This document shows, one piece after another, positions 1 through 11,573 of a DNA stretch of 64,000 bases. Numbering within the stretch: position 1 is the stretch's first letter; every line of letters starts with the position of its first letter. Under the pieces are notes generated by a model. The model was not told the origin of the DNA, did no database searches, and worked only from the letters and a program-made list of their open reading frames with translations. Where the stretch lies: contig CM038052.1 in NCBI GenBank assembly GCA_021397845.1, positions 41,500,949-41,564,948 on the forward strand, read 5' to 3'. The translations under genes were made by a program, and so were the position numbers. This stretch comes from Areca catechu. Lineage: Eukaryota; Streptophyta; Magnoliopsida; Arecales; Arecaceae.

Positions 1-1384
1 GCCCTTCTACACTATGCAGGAGAGGTATTACCCTCATCTGGTACGAGAGTTCTATGGAGCTTTGGATTGCCGATGCATGACATGGAGGACATCAGTACGT
101 GGCATGGAGATTCTGCTAACAGAGGAGCTATTGAGCAGAGTCTGGGAGATACCGCATCGTGGGATCAGTATCTTTTCTGTGGATGACCAAGCTGCCACAT
201 ACCGATGTATTTTGGAGAGAGAGGATGTTCGCGGGATGACAGTAGTCACCACGAACCAGCTATCAGTGGAGATGCGGCTCCTACACCACATTACTGCCCG
301 GATTCTTCTACCAAAGATAGGGTGGTTTGATTTTATCACTGAGAGAGAGCTTATGCTGATGGTCTTCCTGACTCAGAGGACGCAGGTAGACATTCCATCC
401 ATGATGTTGATTCAGATGTGGGACGCAGCCAGCCAGCACCGTCATTTTCTACCCTACGGGATGGGACTGACCAGAATATTCCGTGCGTGTGGAGTATCTT
501 TAGAGGGGAAGATCCCCAAGGAGATCCTTCACACAGACGTGTATGATGAGAGGTCTCTCCATAGGATAGGTTATAGAGTGGTTGGTGATAGATGGATCAG
601 GAGAGAGTCTGGCCAGGAGCCAGATGAAGAGGATGAGATATGTGAGGTTGAGGCAAGGCCATCTAGGCCGGTCAGTTCTCCAGTTCATATAGAACATGCT
701 TCAGAGACTGAGCCAGCGACACCTTCTTCCACACCATCAGCAGCTCCTCCAACTTCTTCTAGAGTACAGTTTGAGGACTTCTTGCGAGAGCAGTTTGCAT
801 AGATGAGAGACGAGATTGCCAGTCTAGGAGCTAGGACTACTCAGCTTCGGATCGAGATTGACAGCCTTAGAGCTGAGATTGCTGCTGAGCATGTCGAGCT
901 TTGCCATACTATGGAGACTGGTTTTGGGCGTATTGAGAGTTTGATTAGATCCCTACTCCCTCCCGCTGCTCCTGCTGTTCCTCCAGGTGATGATGATGAT
1001 GATGATGGCGACAACCACCGAGATGACCATGATGATATTGTAGAGGGTGGCGATCGCACTGATAACAGGGCTACAGATGCTCTTGACGACGGTAGCAACA
1101 GTGATGATAGTGCCGATGGTTATGAGGTCGTCAGTCATGAGTAGCAGACTCCAGATATTCCACCAGTTGATGCTACTGACACTCCAGCTGCCATTGAGCC
1201 AGTCTTTGTTACCCCCACTGAGACTCTGCCTCCTCCTTCTTCTAGAGCCTCTAGAGTAGCTCCCTATTTTGGGCCATCCACTAGGACTAGGAGTCAAGGT
1301 ATCCTGAAGACTCCTGGTAGTCTGACACGTAGGACTAGAGTCACCGGTCCTATCTCTTTTGAGATTCCATATGATGAGGATTAG
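1..1384 (+). pseudogene. Sirevirus third ORF (env-like position), partial at 5' end, broken
   Basis: This is one continuous frame into which the window cuts, with in-frame TAG codons at 800-802 and 1142-1144 and a natural end at 1382-1384. The N-terminal half matches copy A closely (for example RYYPHLVREFYGALDCR) and resembles the 'putative plant transposon protein' domain family. Recurrent features are a VRG segment, a LLxRVWEIP segment, HHITARILLP, LPYG and HTDVYDxRSLHR. A coiled coil with heptads follows at about 803-950, then a DDDDDDG acidic stretch and a Ser/Pro/Thr-rich tail ending YDED. I see no convincing membrane segment, so 'env-like' refers to position only. Both stops fit single transitions. 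Confidence 0.8.
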
Positions 1385-1704
1385 CCTCACAGATGTCTCT
1401 TTTGTTGTATGTTGTTTATGTTTCATGCTACTTTGTATGGTTCTTATTGTTATATGACTCTGATACATTTTGTATGTTTCAGTTTTGCTGATGATTCAGC
1501 AAATTTTGTACTGAAAACTCCTCTTATCAGATATATATATATATACATTTACTTCAGTTTGGATGTTTAAAAATTGTGATTCACTTTGATTGCTTGATTG
1601 GTCACATTTATTCTCTTTAGCTCTGGTACACTCTTTGGATTTTTTTGGCTCTGATACTTGTCATATTTGATACTCTACCATCTTTTTGTCTCTATGCTCA
1701 TTAT

Positions 1705-1956
1705 GAGGGGGAGGTTATTCCCTTTTCTAATGATTGACAAAAAGGAGGAGTAATAGTATAGATTGTTTGATACCATGAAATAACATATTATTTGTTCTGA
1801 TTAGAAACATCTAATTGAGGGGGAGATTGATTCTTCCTAACTATGAAAATTATGGCTCATATGGACTTACATTCATATTCATGAATTATAATAGTTGAAA
1901 TTTGAAACTTAACGCTATTTTACTCAAGGTTTAGTCATCATCAAAAAGGGAGAGAT
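1705..1956 (+). other. Multiple polypurine tracts (mPPT) before the 3' LTR of copy E
   Basis: Four A/G-rich tracts lie at about 1705-1714 (GAGGGGGAGG), 1739-1750, 1817-1825 and 1943-1956. The last directly abuts the LTR start. A cluster of repeated polypurine tracts upstream of the 3' LTR is a known Sirevirus hallmark, and copies A and B have the same arrangement. The final tract primes plus-strand DNA synthesis; the role of the others is unknown. Confidence 0.85.
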
Positions 1957-2591
1957 TGTTGGCTCCACCTAATGATTTTGATGAATAACAAAACATTGAG
2001 TGCATAATGTATACTAATGTGTATTTCAAGTTATGAGTTTTCAGGAAGAAAGCACCTCAAAATCTCAAAAATTTATGTATCATGGCATGATGAGGCACGG
2101 AGCATTTCTTGCAATTCTGGACATCCTCTTCATGAAAAAAGGGCTTTTACATGTTCAATTATTATTTATTTATGTTCCATTTAAGTGTCAATATCAATAT
2201 TTATGTTTTTGGCTCAAATCACACTTGAATCTGAATTTTTTCAGTCTCAAGTGTCGACACCTGGGAAGCCAAGTGTCGACACTTCAGTATTTGGCATGCA
2301 AAAAAATTCTTGGCATGCCAAGTATCGACACCTAGATTTCAAGTATCGACACCTGCATTTCAAGTGTCAACACTTAGGTTTCCAAATGTCGACTTAAGGC
2401 CTGCGATTTTTGAAAATCCAGAACTTTGCCATTTGAGGATTTTTGTGTCAAGTATCGATACCTGTGCATCAAGTGTCGACACTTGAAAGTTCAAGTGTCG
2501 ATACCTAGAAATCGAGTGTCGACACCTGACAGCCAAGTGTCGACACCTGATGAGCCAAGTGTCGACACTTGAAGCCTGACAGCCCTAATGG
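1957..2591 (+). repeat. 3' LTR of copy E, truncated
   Basis: It begins TGTTGGCTCCACC as in copy A and matches the first ~600 bp of that LTR, including the palindrome cluster at 2247-2572. Similarity ends just after the palindromes (GACAGCCCTAATGG), where the copy A LTR would continue for roughly another 850 bp. The U3 TATA region and the 3' end are therefore missing. Confidence 0.88.
2247..2572. repeat. Clustered LTR palindromes, core AAGTGTCGACACTT (copy E)
   Basis: About ten full or degenerate copies of a 14-18 bp palindrome centred on GTCGAC are spread over ~325 bp, roughly one per 20-60 bp. Several are perfect palindromes; many carry CACC in place of CACTT on the right arm, and some have CGA changed to TGA or CAA. 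Reiterated palindromes in the LTR cis region have been reported for maize Sireviruses. Confidence 0.85.
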
Positions 2592-4085
2592 TAGGTTAAC
2601 CCTTAAATCTAAATTAAAATCAGATTTAGCTCTGATTGGGCTAGCCCCACTTAGGACTCAACCTAATTTAGGTTTCCCATAATTAGGTTAGCCTAATTAG
2701 CAAGCAACCGGACCCAATCCAATTGGGTTAGGAATTTGGTTAGCCTACATATACTAGTATGTAATCTGACTAACCAATTAGGATCCTATGATCCTAATTA
2801 AATCATGAATGACTTCCTTGGCCAAGTCTCTATTGTGTGTGATCCATTGGGTTCTACATCTAGCCAACAGTAGGTTTAGGTTTGAGCCGATTCGATCCGA
2901 TCGAACCTGATTGACCTAATTAGGTCAAAGTGGCTCACCTAATTGTCCAATTCGAATCACACATCGAATTGACTCATAAAACCAAATCAACTGGTTCATG
3001 AAGACCTACAAGACAAGATTGATATCTAGCAATGTATCATGCCTACCCGGAAGATGAGAAATTTTAGTGGATTTACCAAAATACCCTTCAATGGTGAGTT
3101 ACCGGGTAATTCAGTCCTTCAATCTACTTGCACCCTGAATATGACTATGGATATGGATACTTGTCAAATCCAATTTCATATTTATTCCTTGCTCAATCTG
3201 ATAATGATGATTCATTAATGAACCATTAAAAACTATTTCTAACGTTCATCTTTGATCAAAGATTTCTCGAATCTTTATTTGATTAAAATCATCTGGATGC
3301 GCTTCCCTCTTACTAGGGTTGATTGATTCCTTTTTGACCTACTCACAACCTCCATATGCAATCCACCATACCCAGTATCACCCCATGCATGACTCAGTGT
3401 CATGATTGAGTGTGAACCAAAGTATGGATTCATGCATACAAGGTACCATGGCAGTCTCAGGTCAAAGGACCACATGCACTACTCCCACTATGAGAACTAT
3501 CTATTAACAAACAGATAAGGTTCCATTAAATGTTCTCAAGCTGGATCCATTCAGTGAACTCATTCTCTAATGAGCACCCACATTCTAGTATTAGTGTCAA
3601 ACACAAGTGACTGTGAGATCAGTCACCCTCTTCACCAAGCATACATAGGATGTGCTGGTCTTATCGAAAATATTGATCCCCTACTCAATATCCCATCGAC
3701 CAGGAATATTCTAGATTAGGGTTTTAAGGCTTTAGGTCTCACTAGTATGATCTCATCATAACCCTAGAACCATAGCCCTAATCTATGGGATTTATCATAT
3801 CTTAATAAAATTAATAAGACACAGCGTATGATGAAAATAAGATGCCTTTATTAATTGATAATGTCAATACACTGGTTTGGGATACAAAAGAAAATCCCAT
3901 CGAAATACAACATTTCGATTGGCCTTTAGGGCATAATCCTTTCAATATAGATTGGCCCTTAGGTGGTCTGAGTTGTTTGGCTCTTCATAATGCTCTATCC
4001 TCATCATCAATAATCCAATTTTGGCTGGATTACTATTTAGTGCCAAAGCCTAAGTTAAAAGGTGACTCATTTATCGAAACCTGAA
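2592..4085. repeat. Unclassified LTR-like repeat block
   Basis: No coding sequence is supported here. The text consists of AT-rich, TTAGG/CCTAA-rich segments. A stretch at about 2843-2876 (tgtgtgatccattgggttct and onward) resembles a stretch near 63930-63970, so both places probably carry the same dispersed repeat. The block lies between the truncated Sirevirus LTR and the truncated Tat integrase, so it is either an inserted retroelement fragment or a deletion join. I could not find matching terminal repeats or a TSD. Confidence 0.4.
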
Positions 4086-5589
4086 GAGTTGTTCAATATG
4101 CCCATAAAATGCCATATAGTTCTTCCACCTACTTGCCTTTGGCCTGATTCAATTTAGCCTTGAGGCCTTGTAATATTGTATGGCTAGTCACTTCCATCTT
4201 TTCATTTTTTTTATGGATGTTCGACTAATGTAAATTGATGTACAATGTGGAGCTCTACACGAGATTCTCTAAATGCTAAATTTTTAAATTATTGTCCATT
4301 ATCAGTTATGATGACATGTGGTAATCCAAATTAGCAAATGATAAATTTTCATAAGAAATCTTTGACTTTGCTTTCAGTAATTTAAATTAAAAGTTTTGCT
4401 TCCATCCATTTGGTGAAGTAATCAATGGTAATAATAAGGCCCATTAAGCAAAGGGCCATGGAGATGAAAGTTGAGTCAAATGATTGGCTAGTTATTATTG
4501 GATATTCGAATGTCATTGGTATTAGTCACATTTTTGAATAAGATCTATTACATCCTGTCACTTTGTTAGCCAAAAGTACCCTTGCCTTAGGGCTTTATAG
4601 GCCAGGAACCTACCCCTAAAGTGATTTTCACAAATCCCTTAATGGATTGCTCGAAGAGCATAATTGCCTTCTATAAGTCTTAGGGATCTAAGTAGAGATA
4701 ATGAGAAAGACCTCTTGTATAACTATCTATCTAGCATCATATATTGAGAAGCTGTCCATCTTATCCATTTACCTCCAAGAGATCATTTGGCAAGGTTTCC
4801 TCTATCAAATATTTAACGATTGGGTCTATCCAGCTTGTCTCATTGTTGATATATTGGACTTCTCCAATATTATCGATGCTGGGTGTGTCAAGATATTCGA
4901 CATATATTTGATTGAGAGAGTTGTCAGTAGAAATTGCAATTCGAGAAAGTACATCTGCCCGAGCATTTTTCCATATGGGTATGTGAGATATGTTAAAATA
5001 CTCAAAGGTTATCGTGATGGCTCATAGCTTGTCAAGATACTTTGCCATTATCAAATCTATGTCAAGATACTTTGCCATAATCAAATCCCGAGATTCGTAT
5101 TCTCCATTTGCTTGTCCGACCACTAATTATAAGTTGATGAACACCTATAGGCTTTTTATTTCATGTTCTTTAGCAATCTTTAATCCAGCTAATAAGACTT
5201 TATACTTGGCTTGATTGTTAGAAGCTTTAAAAAAAAATTGAAGTGCATATTCAGTGACTACTCCTTTCAAGTTAGTCAATATCAGTCCAACCCCACTTCC
5301 TTGAAAATTTGATGTACCAATCACATGTAAGTCTAAGAATTCTTAAGTACTCAACTAGTGTAGTAGATAGATTTTTGAGCTCTTTTGTCATCCACTCTTA
5401 TAAGTACTAAACTTATAATTTTTGGAGATGTTGCAAGATATAAATAGAGCATCTCCCCTTCTTCAAGTTTAGAGAGCAATGGCAGAGATCCGAGAAACTT
5501 CTTTAGTTCTTCAAAAGCTTGGTGGCATTCTTCCATCCATGTAAAGTCTTGCATTTATCGTAGGACTTTAAAAAAAGGTAGACACCACT
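4086..5589 (-). pseudogene. Tat-lineage Ty3/gypsy pol, distal part: RNase H and integrase, broken
   Basis: Read on the minus strand from 5589 downward. First comes the RT-thumb/RNase H junction (LPFFKVLR, then a MQDFTWMEECHQAFEELKKF segment). Next is the RNase H domain of the Tat type (VIGTSNFQGSGVGLILTNLKG..., FKASNNQAKYK) at about 5110-5330. The integrase zinc region lies at about 4420-4620 (CD..Q), followed by the catalytic core (IDYFTKWMEAK, ITDNGQ) at about 4230-4420, ending near LKAKLNQAKGKWVEELYGILWAY. Many stops interrupt it. The integrase C-terminus is missing at 4085. The upstream half of the same pol lies at 25321-26100, on the other side of the Athila insertion. Confidence 0.8.
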
Positions 5590-7245
5590 TGATAAATGAT
5601 CGCTTGTCGTAGGGTGGTCAAAAATAAAAACCTAACTCACTACTATAGTTAGGGTGAGTAGGGATCGTGTCCTCGAGGATCAAGGGCAATTAAATGAAGA
5701 AGAATGAAAGATAATTGATAATGAAGACATTAAAATAAAATAGCAAGAATTAAATTGCAAGTTGAAATTAATTAATTAAAGAAGCAAATCAAAAAAAATA
5801 ACCCAGGAATCCGAATCCACTATGTAAAATAGAATTTTATTTTCTTTTCTTTTATGTCATAATAATAGTTTTATGATTAGGTATTAGTATAATTTATCCC
5901 TTGTTAGATACGGATCATATCCGAAGATCATGGTTTGTTCATTTAAAGCATAAATTTTCAACTCTAATTACAAGATTAGGGGATTAATCTAGCTTACCAT
6001 GATCTATCTCTCCTAGGCATGTACTATATCTAAAGATCACGAAACATCTCTAGAGGGTATAGACTGTATAGGTTAGATCAAAACCATAATCAAAAAAATA
6101 AATCAAAAGATGTATGAAATAAAAGCATGATTTTTATTGTATGAGAACTAAATACAAAAAGAAATAAATAACTGTTTATAGGCTTCATCGTCTTCTCGAG
6201 TTGAAGGAGCCTAACTAAGCATAGTTGCTGCCATCACTTCATATTTTTTTCCAAGGTCTAATACAAGATCTAAAATAAAGAAAATAAAATAATTAAAATA
6301 ATAATTTTCTGCTACTCAACTGATGCCTGAATTGCTACCTAGGGTCTTCCTTTTATAGAGCTCAGAATAAGCTTTTTTCCAGTCAAATTTGGAATGAGTT
6401 CAAGTTAAAATTGGCCTTGTATTGCGAAAAATCATATTAGCCATCCAATCTACATCCCAAGACCAAAATCTCACTGAAATCATGCCATTCAAAGCCCAAA
6501 TAGGGTTGGATTGGATGAGAGTCATCCGATCTTTACATCATGTAGATGTGGCCCATTGATGAGTGCAAAAAGGGGTGAGAGATATACTAGAATTCCTTAT
6601 ATGATTGGGAGAAACAAGGGTTGTTTGATCTCTCAATCAGATGGCTCAGAGTGCATGTACGAAGGCTCGGGATTTCTGGACTGAGATGAGCCACCGACGG
6701 CATTGGGGTCTTGGTAGCATCTCCGCCAGCGAGGACGAAGGCAATGATAGCTTGAGAGATGGCAAATGGCTCGGGACTACTTTGGGGAGGGGAAGGATGG
6801 GCTGATCATAACAGGGAAGAGGAGTCAGGCGACGGGCATCTCAGTGGCAATGAAGTGGTGGATGGCCAACATCTAGACCAGGGAGGGATAGCATAGAAGC
6901 GGCATTGATAGCCACGCTATGTAGGAGGCAATAGTGGAGAAAATGGTGGTGCTCGGGAGAGGGGGTGATGGGAAGAAGGGGCAACGGCAGCGATTGGGGG
7001 AAGTTGGTCCATGAAAAAGGTCCGTAGACTGAGCGACTAATTCATGATGGACCGGCTGCTTTAAAGTGTGTGCTAATCTTGGATTTAAGTTGATTTGGGC
7101 CTGTTTGAGCTTCAATTTGAGTACCATATTTCTTGGATTCTACAAATAGCTATATCTATGAACATCTTTTATATAAAATACAAGTAAAAATATTAATTTT
7201 TAAAAGTAAACTCAATAATATATATTCTAATACTTAAATTGGGCT
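5590..7245 (-). repeat. Athila copy D LTR (3' LTR, left)
   Basis: Its left part (TGATAAATGATCGCTTGTCG, then a shared GTAGGGATCGTGTCCTCGAG block) matches 23665 onward. Collinearity continues to a shared ctaatacttaaattggg at about 7225-7240. Divergence is considerable, with scattered substitutions and indels, so this is an old insertion. The inner edge is placed where similarity ends; no clear polypurine tract was recognisable. Confidence 0.8.
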
Positions 7246-8450
7246 ACTCTTAACTTATTTATTACTAGTACCTTAGCAATGCAATAAAAATATAAGTATT
7301 CATTTATAACCATGTGTCACTGAGATCTTCCTTTATAAAAGTAGATCTAGGAGTGAAAGTTAAAAGAGTATAGCTAGTATCACTAAGTATTGAATTTCAA
7401 AAGTAAACACGTAGTCAACATAATTAGAAACTTCCTTAAAATCATCCAAAGATCTACAACACTTATATTTATGATGACTAACTTAACATTTTGCTACTAG
7501 CTTGTGAAGGACAAATGTATCTTCGCTTATCACTTACTTTGGTCAATTTTCTATATACCCCCAAATCAAGTTTATTAACTAAGGTAGCTTTCACACTAAC
7601 TGAATTATTTCTTTTTTTAAGTGCTGAGTATCCTGGCCTTTCCTTCATCATTTGAAGCGAACCTCCATATTTGACTTAGGTGCAGAAACCTAGTTATTAA
7701 GCTTAGGGCAATCCATGTATACTCCATGTTTTGTACTTTTATTTCAAGCAAGTAGCTCTTTCCTTAAATTTAAAGTAGCTTTTATACTACATGAATTTTT
7801 TTTCAAGTAGTAGCTATTTTCTTAAATTTAAGTTCTATAATTATGATGTATATTAATTACCAATTTTCAGTAATAATTAAATACTCAGTTGACTTTTATA
7901 ATCAACACCGATTTTGCTTTGTTAGTGCATATATGCAATGAAAGTGCTAATAGCCTTTAGGTGACTTAAGTAGGTTGCTAAAAGTCGACCAACTAGTCTA
8001 CTCCTTGACTTGCTACAGTCATTAGCAAATACTTTCTAACTCTATTACTTTTTTTAATCTTTTTTTCTCTAGATTTTATTTCTTGATACATGATTTATTA
8101 AAACTATTTTTTTCAAAACTTTCAAAGGATTTAAAATTTTCAAAAATTTCTAAAGTATTTTCAAAAATATTTCAAAAAGTTTTTCCTACCCCCTAACGTA
8201 ATTACTGTTGTCCTTAATGGAGTAAGAGAAAATAAAGACATGAAAGATAGAATAAGGAGAGATACCACCTAGACTAGATATGCATCGTGTTTTCCTAGGA
8301 ACATCTATACAGAGTAGTCTATTATTTATAAAAATAGAAATTACCAAAGCAAAAGTTAAAAAAAGAAAAAACTTGGGTTGACTTCCAAAAATGTTAGGTT
8401 TAACATCTTTAACTAGACGTTATGGTTTACTCTAGTTCATATAAAATCAT
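7246..8450 (-). other. Athila region between pol and 3' LTR, no supported gene
   Basis: AT-rich sequence with no convincing frame on either strand. Athila elements often carry a third ORF here. I see no recognisable remnant, so it is lost or decayed beyond what can be read by eye. Confidence 0.4.
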
Positions 8451-11400
8451 GACTTCCCTATGTTTTCAATGACTAGTTTCGAGAATGATTTTAGGCATTA
8501 TCCATTTACTTTGAAAATGGTACCATTACTTGGGTTTTCAATTTCTATGGCTCCGTGTGAGAAGATTTCTTTCACTATGTAAGGTCCAGTTCATCTAGAT
8601 CTTAGTTTTCCTAGTAATAAGTAAAGCTTAGAATTATATAAAAAACTTTTTATCCATGCGTAAAAGATTTTCTAAAAATTGATTGGTCGTGAAAAGCCTT
8701 AGTTTGTTATTAATAGATTTTTGTATTATCATAGGCTTCATTTCTAATCTCCTTAAGTTCACCCAACTATAATTTCCTCTGATCTCCAGCTGTATACAAA
8801 TCTATTTTTAGTTGTTTTATGGCTTATATCACCCTACGTTCTAGTTCTACTAGCAAGTGATATGCCTTACCAAACACAAGCCTATATGAAGAGATTCCTA
8901 AGTTGATCTTGAAGATAGTGCAATATGCCTATAGTGTATCCACTAGCTTCAATGACCAATCTTTTCTATTACAGCTCACAGTCTTCTCTAGGATCTAGTT
9001 GATTTGATGATTGGAAACTTTAACTTACGCACTTATCTATGAGTGATAGGGTGTGGCCTTCTTACAGGTGATATTATATTTCTTCATTACTGATGCAAAG
9101 GATCAATTGCAAAAGGGAGTTTCGTGATTACTAATGATAGCCCTTGGACTACCAAAGCAGGAGAGAATATATTTCTTGAGAACTTTGACAATAATTTTGC
9201 TATCATTAGACTTACAAGGAATTGCCTCAACCCACTTGGAGACATAATTAAAGGCTACTAAAATATACTCATTTCCAAAAGATTTTGAAAACGGTCCTAT
9301 AAAGTCTATTTCCCATATGTTAAAAATTTCTATAATTAAAATTGGATTCATAGGCATCATATCTCTCTTAGTATTCTAGCCTATTTGTTGACATCTAACA
9401 TAACTTTTGCAATATTTATAAGTATTTTTAAATAGGTTAGGCTAATAGAATACATATTGGAGCACTTTTGTCACTATTTTTTTAGCTTCGAAATGACCAC
9501 CACAAGTTTGGTCATGGCAAAAGGATAATATGATGCTAACTTCTTGATTTGGAATGCATCCTTTTCTGATTAATTTAGGATATTGTTTAAATAAATATAG
9601 GTCATCTTAAATAAAGTACTTCACTTAGAAGAAAATTTGATTTTTATCCTGAGTAGTCCAGTGCATGAAAATTTTGTCAGTGGCTAAGTAATTGACCATG
9701 TCAGCGTATCATGATTCTGTGGCTTTTGACATGAGTTGTTCATCAGGAAAGGACTCGTGATAGGTAATTTCTTAGTGGGTGTGATTGCTAAACTAGATAG
9801 ATGATCGGCCACTATATTTTTCGTATCCTTCTTATCCCTGATCTCTTGGTCAAATTCTTGCAAGAGCAGAATCCATCTAATTAAGCTACCTTGGCATCTT
9901 TCTTCGAAAGAAGATGTCTAATGATTGAGTGATAAGTATAAATAATCATATGGAACCCTATTAAATAAGATCTAATTTTTTTTAATACACATATTATAGC
10001 TAAAATTTCTTCTCAAAAGTCGAATAGTTGAGCTGTGCATCATTTAAGGTCTTACTAGCATAATAAATCACTCGAGGTAGCTTATCTATCTCTGACCTAG
10101 AATAGCCCCTATGGCATGATCAGATGATTCACACGTGAACTCAAATGATTGAGTCCATACATGTGGGTGAATAATTGGGGCCGAAGTAAATTCTTTCTTT
10201 AAATATTCAAAGGACTCAAGATATTTAGGTGTAAAGTCAAACTTAACTTCCTTGGCTAATAGGTTGTCAAGGATCGAGCCACTATGCTAAGATTCTTGAT
10301 AAATCATCTATAAATGCCAGCATATTTGAGGAATGATTTAATTTCTTTAATTGATTTAGGTGGAGGAAGATTTGCAATTAAATCTATCTTAGCTTTTTAT
10401 ACTTCTATGCCCCTTTTTGAAATCATATGGCCAAGGACTATGCCTTCTTTTATCATAAATTGATATTTTTTCCAATTCAATCTAGATGTTTTTCCTTACA
10501 TCTCTTTAAACCTAGTCTTAGATGATGTAGGCATTCGAAAAAGTAGATCCAAAGATAGAAAAGTGATCCATAAAAGTCTCAAAAAAATGTTCGACCATAT
10601 CCAAAAAATACTAATCATGAAGCTTTGGAAGGTAGATGGTGCATTACATAAGCCAAAAATCATGCATCCGTAGGCAAAGGTTCTATATGGATAGGTGAAT
10701 ATTATCTTTTCTTGGTCTTCTAAGACTATAGCAATATGATTGTAATCAAAGTATCCATCAAGAAAATAGTAAAAATCATGCCTAGCTAATTATTCTAACA
10801 TTTAATCTATAAAGGATAGAGAGAAATGGTCCTTCTGAGTCGCTGCATTTAATTTTTTATAGTTGATTAAAACTCTCTATCTAGTTTGAATTTTAGTTGG
10901 GACCAGTTCATTGTTATCATTTTGGATTACAATAACTCTTGACTTCTTGGATATCACTTACATAGGACTTACTTAAGAACTGTCTAAAATTTGATAAATT
11001 ATGCCATTATCAAGAAGTTTTATAATTTCTTTCTTTACCACATCTTTCATGGCTGGGTTAAGTCTCCTTTGGGAGTCTCTTGTAGGCTTGACTTCCTTTC
11101 CTAGGTGAATCTTATGTTGAACAATCAAGAGACTGATCTCCTTTATACTAATCATGGTCCATCCCAAGGCTTCCCTATTTCTCTAAGGATATTTAATAAT
11201 TTTCCCTCTTGTGAGGTGTTTAGGTCCACTAAAATACTTACTGGAAGAATTTTTGAAAGACCTAGATATGCATATTTAAGGTATTTGGGGAGTGGTTTCA
11301 ATTCTAGTTTGGGTGATTTCTCCATCGATGGTTTGGGCAATGGTCTATCTATTATCTCGAGTGGTTCAATTAGAGGCTCCCATTTTGATTCTGCATCAAT

Positions 11401-11573
11401 TACAGTGACTTTATTAACCTCTTCACCATCTTGGTTCTAGAGTTTCAAGTCGAACTCTTCATTGCTAAGGTCAATGGGATCATAAACATTATCTTGAATA
11501 CAATTCAAGTCACTCTTTCAAATTGTTTCAATCAGGTTAAAAATATTTAGATCTATTGATATATTGCCAAAGG
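8451..11573 (-). pseudogene. Athila pol: RT, RNase H and integrase, broken (copy D)
   Basis: Read on the minus strand. The protease/RT junction starts at 11573 with the ISIDLNIFN segment that continues the protease reading from 20474. The RT N-terminus is at 10973-11167 (GWTMISIKEISLLIVQHKIHL, PTRDSQRRLNPAM). RT and RNase H decay through 10.9-9.6 kb. The integrase core is readable at 9103-9360 (DFIGPFSKSFGNEYILVAFNYVSKWVEAIP, with F in place of the expected catalytic aspartate context before YVSKW). The C-terminal WTGPYIVKEI-like and HGAIEIENPS-like text ends at about 8450. Dozens of stops and shifts make it non-functional. Confidence 0.8.

Larger units (their letters stand above)
1..2591 (+). 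mobile_element. Sirevirus-type Ty1/copia element, 3' end only (copy E)
   Basis: The window opens inside the third ORF of a Sirevirus closely related to the complete copy at 31699-42609. Order is third ORF (to 1384), AT-rich spacer, a cluster of polypurine tracts (1705-1956), then an LTR beginning TGTTGGCTCC at 1957. The LTR aligns with copy A through the palindrome cluster and stops matching at about 2591, where unrelated sequence begins. The 5' part of the element lies outside the window. The Sirevirus assignment rests on the multiple polypurine tracts, the third ORF and similarity to copy A. Confidence 0.9.

Noticed and set aside
5585..5589. Firm 5-bp TSD for the Athila element
   Set aside because: Best candidates (ccact, agact) agree at only three positions and the LTR ends are eroded; nesting is supported by the split Tat RT text instead.
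6873..7127. 84-codon minus-strand ORF in the left Athila LTR
   Set aside because: The equivalent region of the other LTR (about 24.9-25.1 kb) has no matching frame, so it is not conserved.
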